Positions 6,293-14,400 of a DNA stretch of 22,508 nucleotides are shown in pieces (position 1 is the first letter of the stretch; every line of letters starts with the position of its first letter). The notes beneath the pieces were generated by a model. It was not told where the DNA came from. It searched no databases and saw only the letters and a program-made list of their open reading frames with translations. The stretch is from AR5 sp041499965. GTDB taxonomy: Bacteria > Methylomirabilota > Methylomirabilia > Rokubacteriales > CSP1-6. Position numbers and translations under genes: made by a program. The stretch is from contig JBGQLG010000076.1 in assembly GCA_041499965.1 (NCBI GenBank), positions 1-22,508 of the forward strand. Direction: 5' to 3'.

Positions 6293-7849
6293 CTACGCGC
6301 GGACCGCGCCGAGCCGCCCGTCCTCCACCACGAACGACGCCAGCGTGTCGGCCGGCGCCCGCGGCTGGGTGACCGTGCGCATCGCGCGCAGGTCGATCCG
6401 CATCCGCGCCGGCGTGAGCTCGACCCGCACGTACCCGCGTCGCTCGGAGTTGCCGAAGCGCAGGTGCGGGTTGTCGCCCATGATCGCGTCGATGTCGGCC
6501 TGCTTGCGGCCGTTCTGCGACGTGATGGACGTACCGACGACCTCGGTCGCGACCACCGGCGACGTGGCCGCGTCGAAGTCGGCCTTGAGGTCGGCCACCC
6601 AGAACATGTGCACGTCGCCGCCGATCACGACGGGGTTGGCCGGTTTGCGCTGGCCGAGATAGTCCAGCAGCCGGCGGCGCGCCACCGGATAGCCGTCCCA
6701 GCCGTCGGTCCAGAACCGCTGGCCGGGTCCCGGCTTGTGGTCGAGCTGGGCCATGAGCGTCTGCTGGGCGATGACGTTCCAGCGGGCGCGCGAGCGGTCG
6801 AGGCCCGTCTCCAGCCAGCGCTCCTGGACCTCGCCCAGCATGGTCAGCTTCGGGTCGAGGCGCTCGGCGCAGTCCTCGACGACGGCCGAGCCGCCCCGGC
6901 CCGGTCCCGCGCAGGGCTGGTGCGAGCGGTACTGGCGGTCGTCGATCAGGTGGAACTGCACGAGATGGCCGAAGGCCACCCGGTGATAGAGCCGCATGTC
7001 GGGGCCGAGCGGGACCATCTGCCGGCGCAACGGCATGTGCTCGTAATACGCCTGGTAGGCGCCGGCCCGCCGCCGCAGGTACCACTCGCGCGGATGGTTC
7101 TGCTCGGAGCGATCGTCGGCGTAGTCGTTGGAGACCTCGTGATCGTCCCAGGTGACGATCCACGGGCAGGCGCCGTGCGCGGCCTGCAGGTCGGCATCGG
7201 TCTTGTAGAGCGCGTGGCGGATGCGGTAGTCGTCCAGCGTGTGCGGCTCCGGCGCCCCGTGCTTGCGCACGTGATCGCGGCCCCACGACGACTCGTAGAT
7301 GTAGTCGCCGAGGAAGACCACCACGTCGAGGTCGTCGGCCAGCATCCGGTGATAGGCGCCGTAGTAGCCCTGCTCGTACTGCTGGCAGGAGGCGAAGGCG
7401 AAGCGGAGCCGGTCGAGGGCGGCGGTGGGCGCGGGCGCGGTGCGCGTGCGGCCGATGGCGCTCACCTCACCGCCGGCGCGGAAGCGGTACCAGTACCACC
7501 GGCCCGGCTCGAGGCCGTCGACTTCCACGTGAACGGAATGCGCCCACTCGGCCGTGGCGGCCACGGTGCCCCGCTGCACCACGTGGCCCATCTTCTCGTC
7601 GGTCGCCACCTCCCAGTCGACGCCGACGACGTCCGGCGACATCCCACCGCCGGGCTGCAGCGGCGCCGGCGCCAGCCGCGTCCACAGCACGACCCCGCTC
7701 GGCAGCGGGTAGCCCGAGGCGACGCCGAGCGTGAACGGCGAGGAGGCGAAGCGTGGCTGGGCCCACGCCCGCCGCAGAATCGGCCCGCCGAGCTGCGCGG
7801 CGCCGAGCGCGAGCGCACCCGAGAGGAACTGCCGGCGCTCGAATCTCAC
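6293..7849 (-). CDS. phoD: PhoD-family alkaline phosphatase/phosphodiesterase, Tat-exported
   Basis: A 518-residue PhoD-like metallophosphatase. The N-terminus ERRQFLSGALALGA with AWA near residue 30 is a twin-arginine (Tat) signal, so the enzyme should be exported folded with its metals. An N-terminal beta-sandwich domain (about 35-140) precedes the catalytic part, which shows FASC (Cys155), GDYIYE (Asp182, Tyr183), WDDHEVSND (Asp235, Asp236, His237, Asn241) and GGDVH (Asp412, His414). This set matches the Fe/Ca site known from PhoD enzymes. It starts with GTG at 7849, 6 bp after the lipoprotein stop, and has only a weak Shine-Dalgarno, consistent with translational coupling. Family is very likely; whether its substrate is a phosphomonoester or diester is open. 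Confidence 0.92.
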   Translation of the reverse strand: MRFERRQFLSGALALGAAQLGGPILRRAWAQPRFASSPFTLGVASGYPLPSGVVLWTRLAPAPLQPGGGMSPDVVGVDWEVATDEKMGHVVQRGTVAATAEWAHSVHVEVDGLEPGRWYWYRFRAGGEVSAIGRTRTAPAPTAALDRLRFAFASCQQYEQGYYGAYHRMLADDLDVVVFLGDYIYESSWGRDHVRKHGAPEPHTLDDYRIRHALYKTDADLQAAHGACPWIVTWDDHEVSNDYADDRSEQNHPREWYLRRRAGAYQAYYEHMPLRRQMVPLGPDMRLYHRVAFGHLVQFHLIDDRQYRSHQPCAGPGRGGSAVVEDCAERLDPKLTMLGEVQERWLETGLDRSRARWNVIAQQTLMAQLDHKPGPGQRFWTDGWDGYPVARRRLLDYLGQRKPANPVVIGGDVHMFWVADLKADFDAATSPVVATEVVGTSITSQNGRKQADIDAIMGDNPHLRFGNSERRGYVRVELTPARMRIDLRAMRTVTQPRAPADTLASFVVEDGRLGAVRA

Positions 7850-7855
7850 CGCCCG

Positions 7856-8176
7856 CTATCTTGCATGCCAGCGGCCCTCGATCCACACGAATCCGCCGCC
7901 CCGCGGGGCCCAGTGGCCCGGCGCCCACACGTAGCCCGGCGTCTGCGGCACCGCCCAGTAGCCCGGCACCCACACGTAGCCGCGACGGCGCCAGGCCCAG
8001 TGGCCCTGGACCCAGACGTAGGCCGGCCCGGGCGAGGGCGGCGCCACTTCCACTTGCATCGGCGGCGGGGGCGGAGGTGCCGTGACCACCGGCGCCGGCT
8101 CCGCGACGACGCACCCGCCGAGCAGTCCGCTCGCGATCCCGACCAGCAGCATCCTGCGCATCGTGTCTGCACCCAC
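7856..8176 (-). CDS. Small lipoprotein with YVWxxGxW repeats
   Basis: A 106-residue predicted outer-envelope lipoprotein. Residues 6-22 form a lipoprotein signal ending in LLGGC, with the lipid-bearing cysteine at 22. A proline-rich spacer (TAPPPPPP) leads into four copies of an aromatic repeat: YVWVQGHW, YVWVPGYW, YVWAPGHW and FVWIEGRW. Such WxxGxW repeat proteins are known in proteobacterial envelopes, with no firm function. The GTG at 8176 has GGAGG seven bases upstream, so I prefer it to the ATG at 8161. It heads a tight minus-strand run into PhoD (6 bp) and GH13. It may bind surface polymers or metals, but that is guesswork. Confidence 0.8.
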   Translation of the reverse strand: MGADTMRRMLLVGIASGLLGGCVVAEPAPVVTAPPPPPPMQVEVAPPSPGPAYVWVQGHWAWRRRGYVWVPGYWAVPQTPGYVWAPGHWAPRGGGFVWIEGRWHAR

Positions 8177-8241
8177 GTGATGTCCTCCACTTGAACGAGA
8201 TGGTCACGACGTTCGTTCGACGCGCGGCCGCGACCCGTCGT

Positions 8242-9132
8242 TTACACCTGCCCCTCCCACGACGCGTCGGCCACCTGGCGCCAGCGCGCGCGGATGCGCG
8301 CGATCTCCGCGGCGGGCAGCGCGCCCGCCGCCAGCAGCGCGGCGTTGGCGCTCCAGCGATCGGGCTTGGTGGTGCCGACGATGGCCGTGTGCACGCCGGG
8401 TGCGCTGAGCGTGAAACGCAGCGCGATGGCCACCGCCGTGTCGCCCTGCAGGAAATCGTAGTCGAGGGCGCGCAGGCGCGACCAGTAGTCCTGGTAGTAG
8501 GATTCCGCCGGCTTGCGCGCATGGCGCCAGGCCACGTTGGCCAGCGGGCGCTTGGCGATCACGCCGAGGCCGCGCGCACGGGCCAGCGGCAGCGTGAGCT
8601 CGAGCGCCTGCTGATCGGCGATGCTGATCGACGTCTGCAGCGTGTCGAAGCGGCCGCACTCGATCGCGTAGCGCGCCGCCTCGCCGTCGCCGCTGTAGCC
8701 GACGTAGCGGACCCAGCCGCGCTCGCGCGCCTGCTCGAGCGCTGCGATGACGTCGCCCTTCTGCAGGTGGGCCAGCGAGCAGCTATGGAGCTGGACGAGA
8801 TCGAGACGGTCGGTGGCCAGCCGCTTCAGACTGCGCTCGATGCTACGCAGCAGCGACGCCGGCCGCCAATCGGCGCGGCCCCAGCCGCCGGTGTGACCGC
8901 ACTTGGTGAAGAGGTGGACCTGAGCGCGCCGGGCGCCGAGCGCCTTGCCGATCAGCGTCTCGCTGTCCTCGTAGCACTCGGCCGTGTCGACCACGTTGAG
9001 GCCGGCGTCGATCGCGCTGTCCAGCAGCCGCGCAACGGTCCGCGCGCTGACCCGCTGGTAGCCGATCTCCGAGCCGCCGAAGCCCAGGATGCTGGCCTGC
9101 ATGTCGGTCCGTCCGAGGCGTCGCCGCTCCAT
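8242..9132 (-). CDS. Aldo/keto reductase family protein
   Basis: A 296-residue aldo/keto reductase, an NADPH-linked barrel enzyme reducing aldehydes, ketones or sugars. The catalytic tetrad is complete: Asp49 and Tyr54 in DTAECYED, Lys77 in LFTKCG, and His116 in VQLHSCS. The opening RRLGRTDMQASILGFGG and the late motif HTAIVGTTKPD (cofactor phosphate region) are typical. The ATG at 9132 has a weak GGAG, and TATTCT lies 8 nt upstream, so leaderless initiation is possible. It lies upstream of the lipoprotein-PhoD-GH13 run with a 65-bp gap, so it may or may not share that transcript. The substrate is unknown. Confidence 0.92.
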   Translation of the reverse strand: MERRRLGRTDMQASILGFGGSEIGYQRVSARTVARLLDSAIDAGLNVVDTAECYEDSETLIGKALGARRAQVHLFTKCGHTGGWGRADWRPASLLRSIERSLKRLATDRLDLVQLHSCSLAHLQKGDVIAALEQARERGWVRYVGYSGDGEAARYAIECGRFDTLQTSISIADQQALELTLPLARARGLGVIAKRPLANVAWRHARKPAESYYQDYWSRLRALDYDFLQGDTAVAIALRFTLSAPGVHTAIVGTTKPDRWSANAALLAAGALPAAEIARIRARWRQVADASWEGQV

Positions 9133-9140
9133 GCCGCTCC

Positions 9141-9146
9141 AGAATA
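9141..9146 (-). promoter_or_regulatory. Possible leaderless-type -10 hexamer (TATTCT) for the aldo/keto reductase
   Basis: TATTCT on the minus strand ends 8 nt before the ATG. A GGAG sits between hexamer and start, which would be useless if transcription began at the ATG, so this is less clear than the other cases. Confidence 0.3.
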
Positions 9147-9209
9147 CCCCGCCGAGCCGAGGCGTCTAAGCAACCAGAACAGCCGGGTAGCCGGCGAGGA
9201 GGAGACGCG

Positions 9210-9596
9210 ATGAAGACCGTGGCGGCGATCATGATGGTGGCCTTGCTGCTCATCCCCGGGGTCGCGCTGGCCAACTCGGCCACCGACGCCGCCCTGGGCC
9301 TCGGCGCCTTTGCGGTGTTCAATCAGATCATCTCGGGGACCGGCATCTTCGGCGGGCTCGCGGGCCGGCCGGTCGTGGTGGCGCCGCAGCCAGTGGTCGT
9401 GGCGCCACAGCCCGTCTACTTCGCTCCGCCGCCCCCGCCCTACTATGGCCGGCCGGTCGTCGTCGCGCCGCCCGTGTATGGCCGGCCGATCCCGGTGTGG
9501 GCGCCCGCGCACGCGTACCCGGCGCCCACCCACGTGTACCACCGGGCCTACGGGCACCGCGGTCAGGGCTGGGGCTGGGGCCGCGACCGCCACTGA
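9210..9596 (+). CDS. Small secreted Val/Pro/Tyr-rich repeat protein
   Basis: A 128-residue protein I cannot name. A clear Sec signal peptide (MKTVAAIMMVALLLIPGVALA, likely cut after residue 21) is followed by a glycine/alanine-rich segment (ALGLGAFAVFNQIISG) that could insert in a membrane. Then comes a low-complexity region with repeats of RPVVVAPQP and YGRPVVVAPP, and a histidine/glycine/tryptophan tail (GWGWGRDRH). The DNA shows matching near-tandem 21-bp repeats around 9365-9415. A strong GAGGAGGAG Shine-Dalgarno precedes the ATG. It is divergent from the aldo/keto reductase and convergent with the histidine phosphatase. An envelope structural or stress role is plausible but not shown; the composition echoes the nearby WxxGxW lipoprotein. 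Confidence 0.75.
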   Translation: MKTVAAIMMVALLLIPGVALANSATDAALGLGAFAVFNQIISGTGIFGGLAGRPVVVAPQPVVVAPQPVYFAPPPPPYYGRPVVVAPPVYGRPIPVWAPAHAYPAPTHVYHRAYGHRGQGWGWGRDRH

Positions 9597-9600
9597 TCCA

Positions 9601-9649
9601 CTGACGCGGCCGCGTCAGGCTCGGGTTCGCCGGGCCTGACGCGGCCGCG
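9601..9649. terminator. Bidirectional terminator-like hairpin with nested palindrome
   Basis: A 16-bp perfect stem joins 9605-9620 (CGCGGCCGCGTCAGGC) to 9634-9649 with a 13-nt loop. Its left arm overlaps an 18-bp perfect palindrome, CTGACGCGGCCGCGTCAG (9601-9618), so two competing folds exist. It fills the 59-bp gap between convergent genes. There is no T-run on either side, so termination may not be classical intrinsic. Confidence 0.65.
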
Positions 9650-9655
9650 GCTCGC

Positions 9656-10273
9656 TCACCTCGCCGCCGCCCACCGCTCGATCTGCACGCGACCGACCAG
9701 CACGTACTTCCCCGTCGCGTCGGGCTTGAAGACCGACGCCTCACCTTCCTTGATCTCGAACCAATCGCGACCGAGCGCGTCGAGGATGTTGGGCTTGTGC
9801 GTGACGATCAGGGTGTTGGTGCCGGCGTCCGGCACCGCGCCGATCATGCGGCGAAGCGCTTGCGCGCGCCGGTTGTTCTCGTTGGGTGTCACGACCTGCC
9901 CGCCCTCCGACACGTCGGCCGTGGCCTGGGGATCCTTGCCGGCGATCAGCCGCGCCGTCTCCACCGCGCGATAGAAGCGGCTCGAGTAACACTTGCCGAT
10001 CGGCACGCCGGCCGTCTTGAAGGCGTCCCCGACCGCCTTCGCATCGGCCCGTCCCTTGTCGTTGAGCTGCCGCTGCTTGGCGACGTTGTCGAGATTCAGC
10101 GGATCGGTGTCCGCCTGGTCGGCGTGGGTCGCCCCGTGACGGACGACGATGACGTGGCCACCGCCGCGCAGCTCCTTGAGGATCTCCGCCACGGCCGCGG
10201 CCTCCTGGCTCCACGCGGGCCCGACCAGCAGCCCCAGCAGCAGCGTCGCGATTGCACCGAGCACCATGCGCAT
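9656..10273 (-). CDS. Exported histidine phosphatase family protein
   Basis: A 205-residue branch-1 histidine phosphatase (phosphoglycerate mutase fold). Residues 1-22 are a signal peptide (LGAIATLLLGLLVGPAWS, cut near S22/Q23), so it acts in the periplasm or outside. Seen: the VVRHG motif with Arg45 and phospho-acceptor His46, the second arginine in SSRFYRAVETA (Arg99), and the second catalytic histidine in LIVTHKPN (His159). The short length and lack of insertions resemble SixA-like or general phosphatases rather than glycolytic mutases. AGGAGG lies 8 nt before the ATG at 10273; a second ATG two codons on is less well spaced. It is divergent from the enolase-superfamily gene. The substrate is unknown. 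Confidence 0.9.
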   Translation of the reverse strand: MRMVLGAIATLLLGLLVGPAWSQEAAAVAEILKELRGGGHVIVVRHGATHADQADTDPLNLDNVAKQRQLNDKGRADAKAVGDAFKTAGVPIGKCYSSRFYRAVETARLIAGKDPQATADVSEGGQVVTPNENNRRAQALRRMIGAVPDAGTNTLIVTHKPNILDALGRDWFEIKEGEASVFKPDATGKYVLVGRVQIERWAAAR

Positions 10274-10318
10274 GGCTGTCGCCTCCTAGTTGATCGTCCC
10301 CAACCGACCGGTCTGCGG

Positions 10319-10324
10319 TAGTGT
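10319..10324 (+). promoter_or_regulatory. -10-like hexamer (TAGTGT) for the enolase-superfamily gene
   Basis: GGTAGTGTA here repeats the sequence before the MetE-like gene (3329-3337). It lies 30 nt before the ATG, leaving room for the AAAGGAGAG Shine-Dalgarno. A TTGATC (10290-10295) upstream is 23 bp away, too far for a normal -35. Confidence 0.35.
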
Positions 10325-10354
10325 AGACGGCCGACAGCCCCAAAGGAGAGACGC

Positions 10355-11443
10355 ATGAAGATCACCCACGTGACCACGCGCGTGCTGCGCACGCCCGCCG
10401 ACAACCCGCTGGTCGTCGGCCTCCCCGCCCCCACCGACACGCGCGACTTCGTCACGCTGGAGCTGGGCACGGACCAGGGGCTGGTGGGGCTCGGCCTCAC
10501 GTTCTTCGGCGGGGCCCTGACGCCCGCGCTCAAGGCCGCGGTGGACGGCCTGGCCGGGCTCGTGGTCGGCGAGGATCCCACCCAGGTGGAGGCCATCACG
10601 GCCAAGTGCCGGCGCGCGGCCGGCAGCTCGGGCCCGGGCGGCCTCTTCACGCTCGCGCTCTCGGCCGTCGACATCGCGTGCTGGGACCTCAAGGGCAAGG
10701 CGCTCGGCCGCTCGGTGTGCGCGCTGCTCGGTGGTCTGCGCGACCGGGTGCCGACGTATGCCAGCGGCGCGCTCATGCGCCCGCACTCGATCGACTACCT
10801 CGCCAAGGCCGGCCCGCGCCTGCGTGACATGGGCTTCCGCCAGATGAAGATGCAGTGCGGAAGCGAGCCCACGCTGGGGGCCTCGATCGAGCGCGTGCGC
10901 GTCATGCGCGAGGCCATCGGCCCCGATATCGACCTCATGTGCGACATCAACCAGCTCTGGAGCGTGAACCAGGCCATCGAGGTCGGCCGTCGCATCGAGC
11001 CCTACCAGCTCTTCTGGCTGGAGGACCCGACCACCCACGACGACTATCCCGGCCTGGCCCGCATCGCGGACGCGCTCGGCACGCCGATCGCCGCCGGCGA
11101 GTACCACTACGGCATCGTCCCCTTCCGTCACCTGCTGGAGCATCGCTCGATCGACATCGTGATGATCGACCTGCTCCGCGCCGGCGGCATCACCCAGTGG
11201 ATGAAGATCGCCGGCATGGCCGAGGCGTTCAATCTGCCGGTGGTCAGCCACCTGATCCCGGAATTCCACGTGCACCTGATCGCGGCCATCCCCAACGGCC
11301 TCACCGTCGAGTACATGCCGTGGACGCTGCAGCTCTTCGAGGAGACGCCCGTGCTGGACAAGGGCCACCTCGTCGTCCCGACCCGGCCGGGCCTCGGCCT
11401 GGCCTTCGACCAGAACGCGCTCAAGCGCTACCAGGTCGCCTGA
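10355..11443 (+). CDS. Enolase-superfamily enzyme, mandelate racemase/muconate lactonizing type
   Basis: A 362-residue enolase-superfamily protein. These enzymes abstract an alpha proton from a carboxylate using Mg2+, giving racemases, cycloisomerases or sugar-acid dehydratases. The Mg ligands are visible as Asp197 (DIN), Glu223 (LEDP) and Glu249 (GEYHYG). The His299-Asp272 dyad of the mandelate racemase subgroup is present (VVSHLIPE; MIDLLRAGG). The usual KxK on strand two is K165-M-Q167: the second lysine is glutamine, removing one of the two acid/base lysines. An AAAGGAGAG Shine-Dalgarno precedes the ATG. It is followed 15 bp later by the propeller gene, likely an operon. Sugar-acid dehydratase or one-base isomerase are the best guesses. 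Confidence 0.88.
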   Translation: MKITHVTTRVLRTPADNPLVVGLPAPTDTRDFVTLELGTDQGLVGLGLTFFGGALTPALKAAVDGLAGLVVGEDPTQVEAITAKCRRAAGSSGPGGLFTLALSAVDIACWDLKGKALGRSVCALLGGLRDRVPTYASGALMRPHSIDYLAKAGPRLRDMGFRQMKMQCGSEPTLGASIERVRVMREAIGPDIDLMCDINQLWSVNQAIEVGRRIEPYQLFWLEDPTTHDDYPGLARIADALGTPIAAGEYHYGIVPFRHLLEHRSIDIVMIDLLRAGGITQWMKIAGMAEAFNLPVVSHLIPEFHVHLIAAIPNGLTVEYMPWTLQLFEETPVLDKGHLVVPTRPGLGLAFDQNALKRYQVA

Positions 11444-11458
11444 GGCGCGGGCGCGCGC

Positions 11459-14400
11459 ATGGCCCTGGATCCTCGGCGATTCGAGTCGCTGCAGTACCGC
11501 CTGGTGGGACCGCACCGCGGCGGCCGCGTGGTCGCCGTGGCCGGGCACCCGACCGAGGCGATGACGTTCTACTTCGGCGCCTGCGCCGGCGGCGTCTGGA
11601 AGACCACCGACGGCGGGACCTACTGGGAGAACGTCTCCGACGGCTTCTTCGAGACGGCGGCCGTCGGGGCGCTGGCCGTCGCGCCGTCCGATCCCCACGT
11701 CATCTACGCCGGGACCGGCGAGGCGTGCATCCGCGGCAACGTCTCGCACGGCGACGGCATCTACCGATCCACCGACGGCGGCCGCACCTGGGCGAACCGC
11801 GGGTTGCGCGACACCCGCCACATCGGGCGCGTGCGCGTGCACCCGACCGATCCCGATCTGGTCTACGTCGCCGCGCTCGGCCACGCCTGGGGCCCGAGCC
11901 GTCAGCGCGGCGTGTTCCGCTCGCGCGACGGCGGGGCGAGCTGGCAGCAGGTGCTCTTCAAGAGCGAGGGCGCCGGCGCGGTCGATCTCTCCATGGACGC
12001 GCAGAACCCGCGCATCCTCTACGCCGCGGTCTGGCAGGCCCAGCGGACACCGTGGGGCATGGCCAGCGGCGGGCCTGACTCCTCGCTGTGGAAGTCGACC
12101 GACGGCGGCGACACCTGGACCGACATCAGCCGGAATCCGGGTCTGCCGCGCGGCGTGCTGGGGCGCATCGGCATCGCCGTGTCGCCGGCCGACGGCCGGC
12201 GGGTCTACGCCGTGGTCGAGGCCGACGACGGCGCTCTGTTCCGCTCCGACGACGGCGGCGCCACCTGGCAGCGCGGCAGCGAGGAGCCGGGGCTGCGTGG
12301 CCGCCCCTGGTACTACATGCACGTCTTCGCCGATCCGCGCGACGTCGACACGGCGTGGGTCGCGGACTACTCGCTATGGAAGTCGTCCGACGGCGGCAAG
12401 ACGTTCGGCGAGGTGGCCACGCCGCACGGCGACAACCACGACCTGTGGATCGATCCGGCCGACGCGCGCCGGATGATCGAGGGCAACGACGGTGGCGCCT
12501 GCGTGAGCTTCAACGGCGGCCAGTCGTGGTCGTCGATCTACAACCAGCCGACGGCGCAGTTCTATCACGTGTGCGCCGACGATCAGCGCCCCTACCGGAT
12601 CTACGGCTCCCAGCAGGACAACTGGGCGATCAGCCTGCCGAGCCAGTCGCATCGCGGCGCCATCACCCCGATCGACCAGGTGCAGCCGGGCGGCGGCGAG
12701 AGCGGCTACATCGCGGTGAAGCCGGGCGACGCGAACATCGTGGTCGGCGGCTCGATCGGCACCGGACCCGGGATGGGCCGGCTCATCCACTACGACCACC
12801 GCAGCGGCCAGGAGCGTGTCATCAGCGTGTGGCCCGAGCAGTACGGGATGGGCAATCCGCCCGCCGAGCATCGCTATCGCTTCCAGTGGACCTTTCCGGT
12901 CTTCTACTCGCGCTGGGATCCGCGCGAGTTGTGGATCGCGGGCAACCGTATCGTCCGCTCCGTCGACGAGGGACAGACGTGGGAGATCGTGAGCGAGGAT
13001 CTCACCCGCAACGACGCGAGCAAGCTCGGCCTGTCGGGCGGGCCCATCACGCGTGACAACACCGGCGCCGAGGTGTACTGCACGATCTTCGCGCTGGCCG
13101 AGTCGCCGCACGAGCGCGAGGTGCTGTGGGCGGGCACCGACGACGGGCTCGTCCACCTCTCGCGCGACCGCGGGAAGAGCTGGCTGGCGGTGACGCCGCC
13201 TGACCTGGGCGAGTGGGCGCTCGTCAGCGTGCTGGAACCCTCGCCGCACGACGCCGCCACCTGCTACCTGGCCGCCACCCGGTACAAGCTCGACGACACG
13301 CGCCCGTACCTGTTCAAGACGAGCGACTACGGGCGCACGTGGATGCGCATCACGGATGGGCTGCCGGAGGGCGAGTTCACCCGCGTCATCCGCGAGGACC
13401 CGAACCGCCGGGGCCTCCTCTACGCCGGCACCGAGACGGGCGTGTGGGTGTCGCTCGACGACGGCCGCGCCTGGCAGCGCCTGCAGTCCAACCTGCCGGT
13501 GGCGCCGATCCACGACCTGATCGTGAAGGACACCGATCTCGTGGTGGCCACCCACGGCCGCGCGTTCTGGATCCTCGACGACCTCACGCCGCTGCACCAG
13601 ATGGCCGCGGCGATGCCGGACGGCGACGCCCACCTGTTCGCGCCCCGCCCGACGGTGCGCTGGCGCACCTACCGGGGTCACGGCTCGAAGCCCGGTCCGG
13701 GACGCGAGGTGGCGTATCGGATGGCGGGGTCAGTCGGCTACGCCTACCGGCTGGTCGAGACGCCCACCGGCGAGAAGAAGGAACAGCCGATCGACGCCGG
13801 GGAGAACCCGCCGAGCGGGGTCGTCGTCCACTACTGGCTCAGAGAAGCGCCAGCCGGCGACCTCACGCTGGCGTTCGTCGGCCCCGGCAGCCTCGAGCTC
13901 CGCTCGTTCACGAGCCGGCGCGAGGCCGCCGCCGCGACATCGGTGGCGACGTCACTCGACGCGACCGGCAGCGAGGCGCCCGGGGCCGCGACGCCCGAGC
14001 CCGCCGGTGACGACGAGCCGCGCCCCACGAAGCGCGCCGGCGCCAACCGCTTCGTCTGGAACCTGCGCGGCCGCGACGCCACCAAGCTGCCCGACAACAA
14101 GGGCCGCGGCGGAACGATCGAGATGCTGGCGGCGCCGCGCGTGGCCCCGGGGAGCTACGAGGTCCGGCTCACCGTGGGTGGGAGCACGCTCACCCAGCCG
14201 ATCGAGATCGCGCGGGATCCGCGGGTGCCGGCCACCGATGACGACCTGCGCGAGCAGTACGCGTGGGCCACTCGGAGCCACGACCTGCTCACGCGCGTGC
14301 ACGACGCGGTCCTCACGCTGCGCGACGCCCGCGCGCAGGCCGAGACGTGGGCCGGCCGTGCCCAGACCCCGCGGGTCAAGGACGCCGCGCAGACTCTCGC

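Noticed and set aside
3523..6372. Plus-strand open frame of 949 codons
   Set aside because: It is out of frame with the MetE-like gene and antisense to GH13; the product is arginine/alanine/proline-rich nonsense with no domain, as expected at this GC content.
11459..11461. A signal peptide start further upstream for the propeller gene
   Set aside because: The preceding gene stops 15 bp upstream and no hydrophobic segment appears at the N-terminus.
10286..12322. 678-codon minus-strand frame over the enolase and propeller genes
   Set aside because: Shadow of well-defined plus-strand genes; no motifs.
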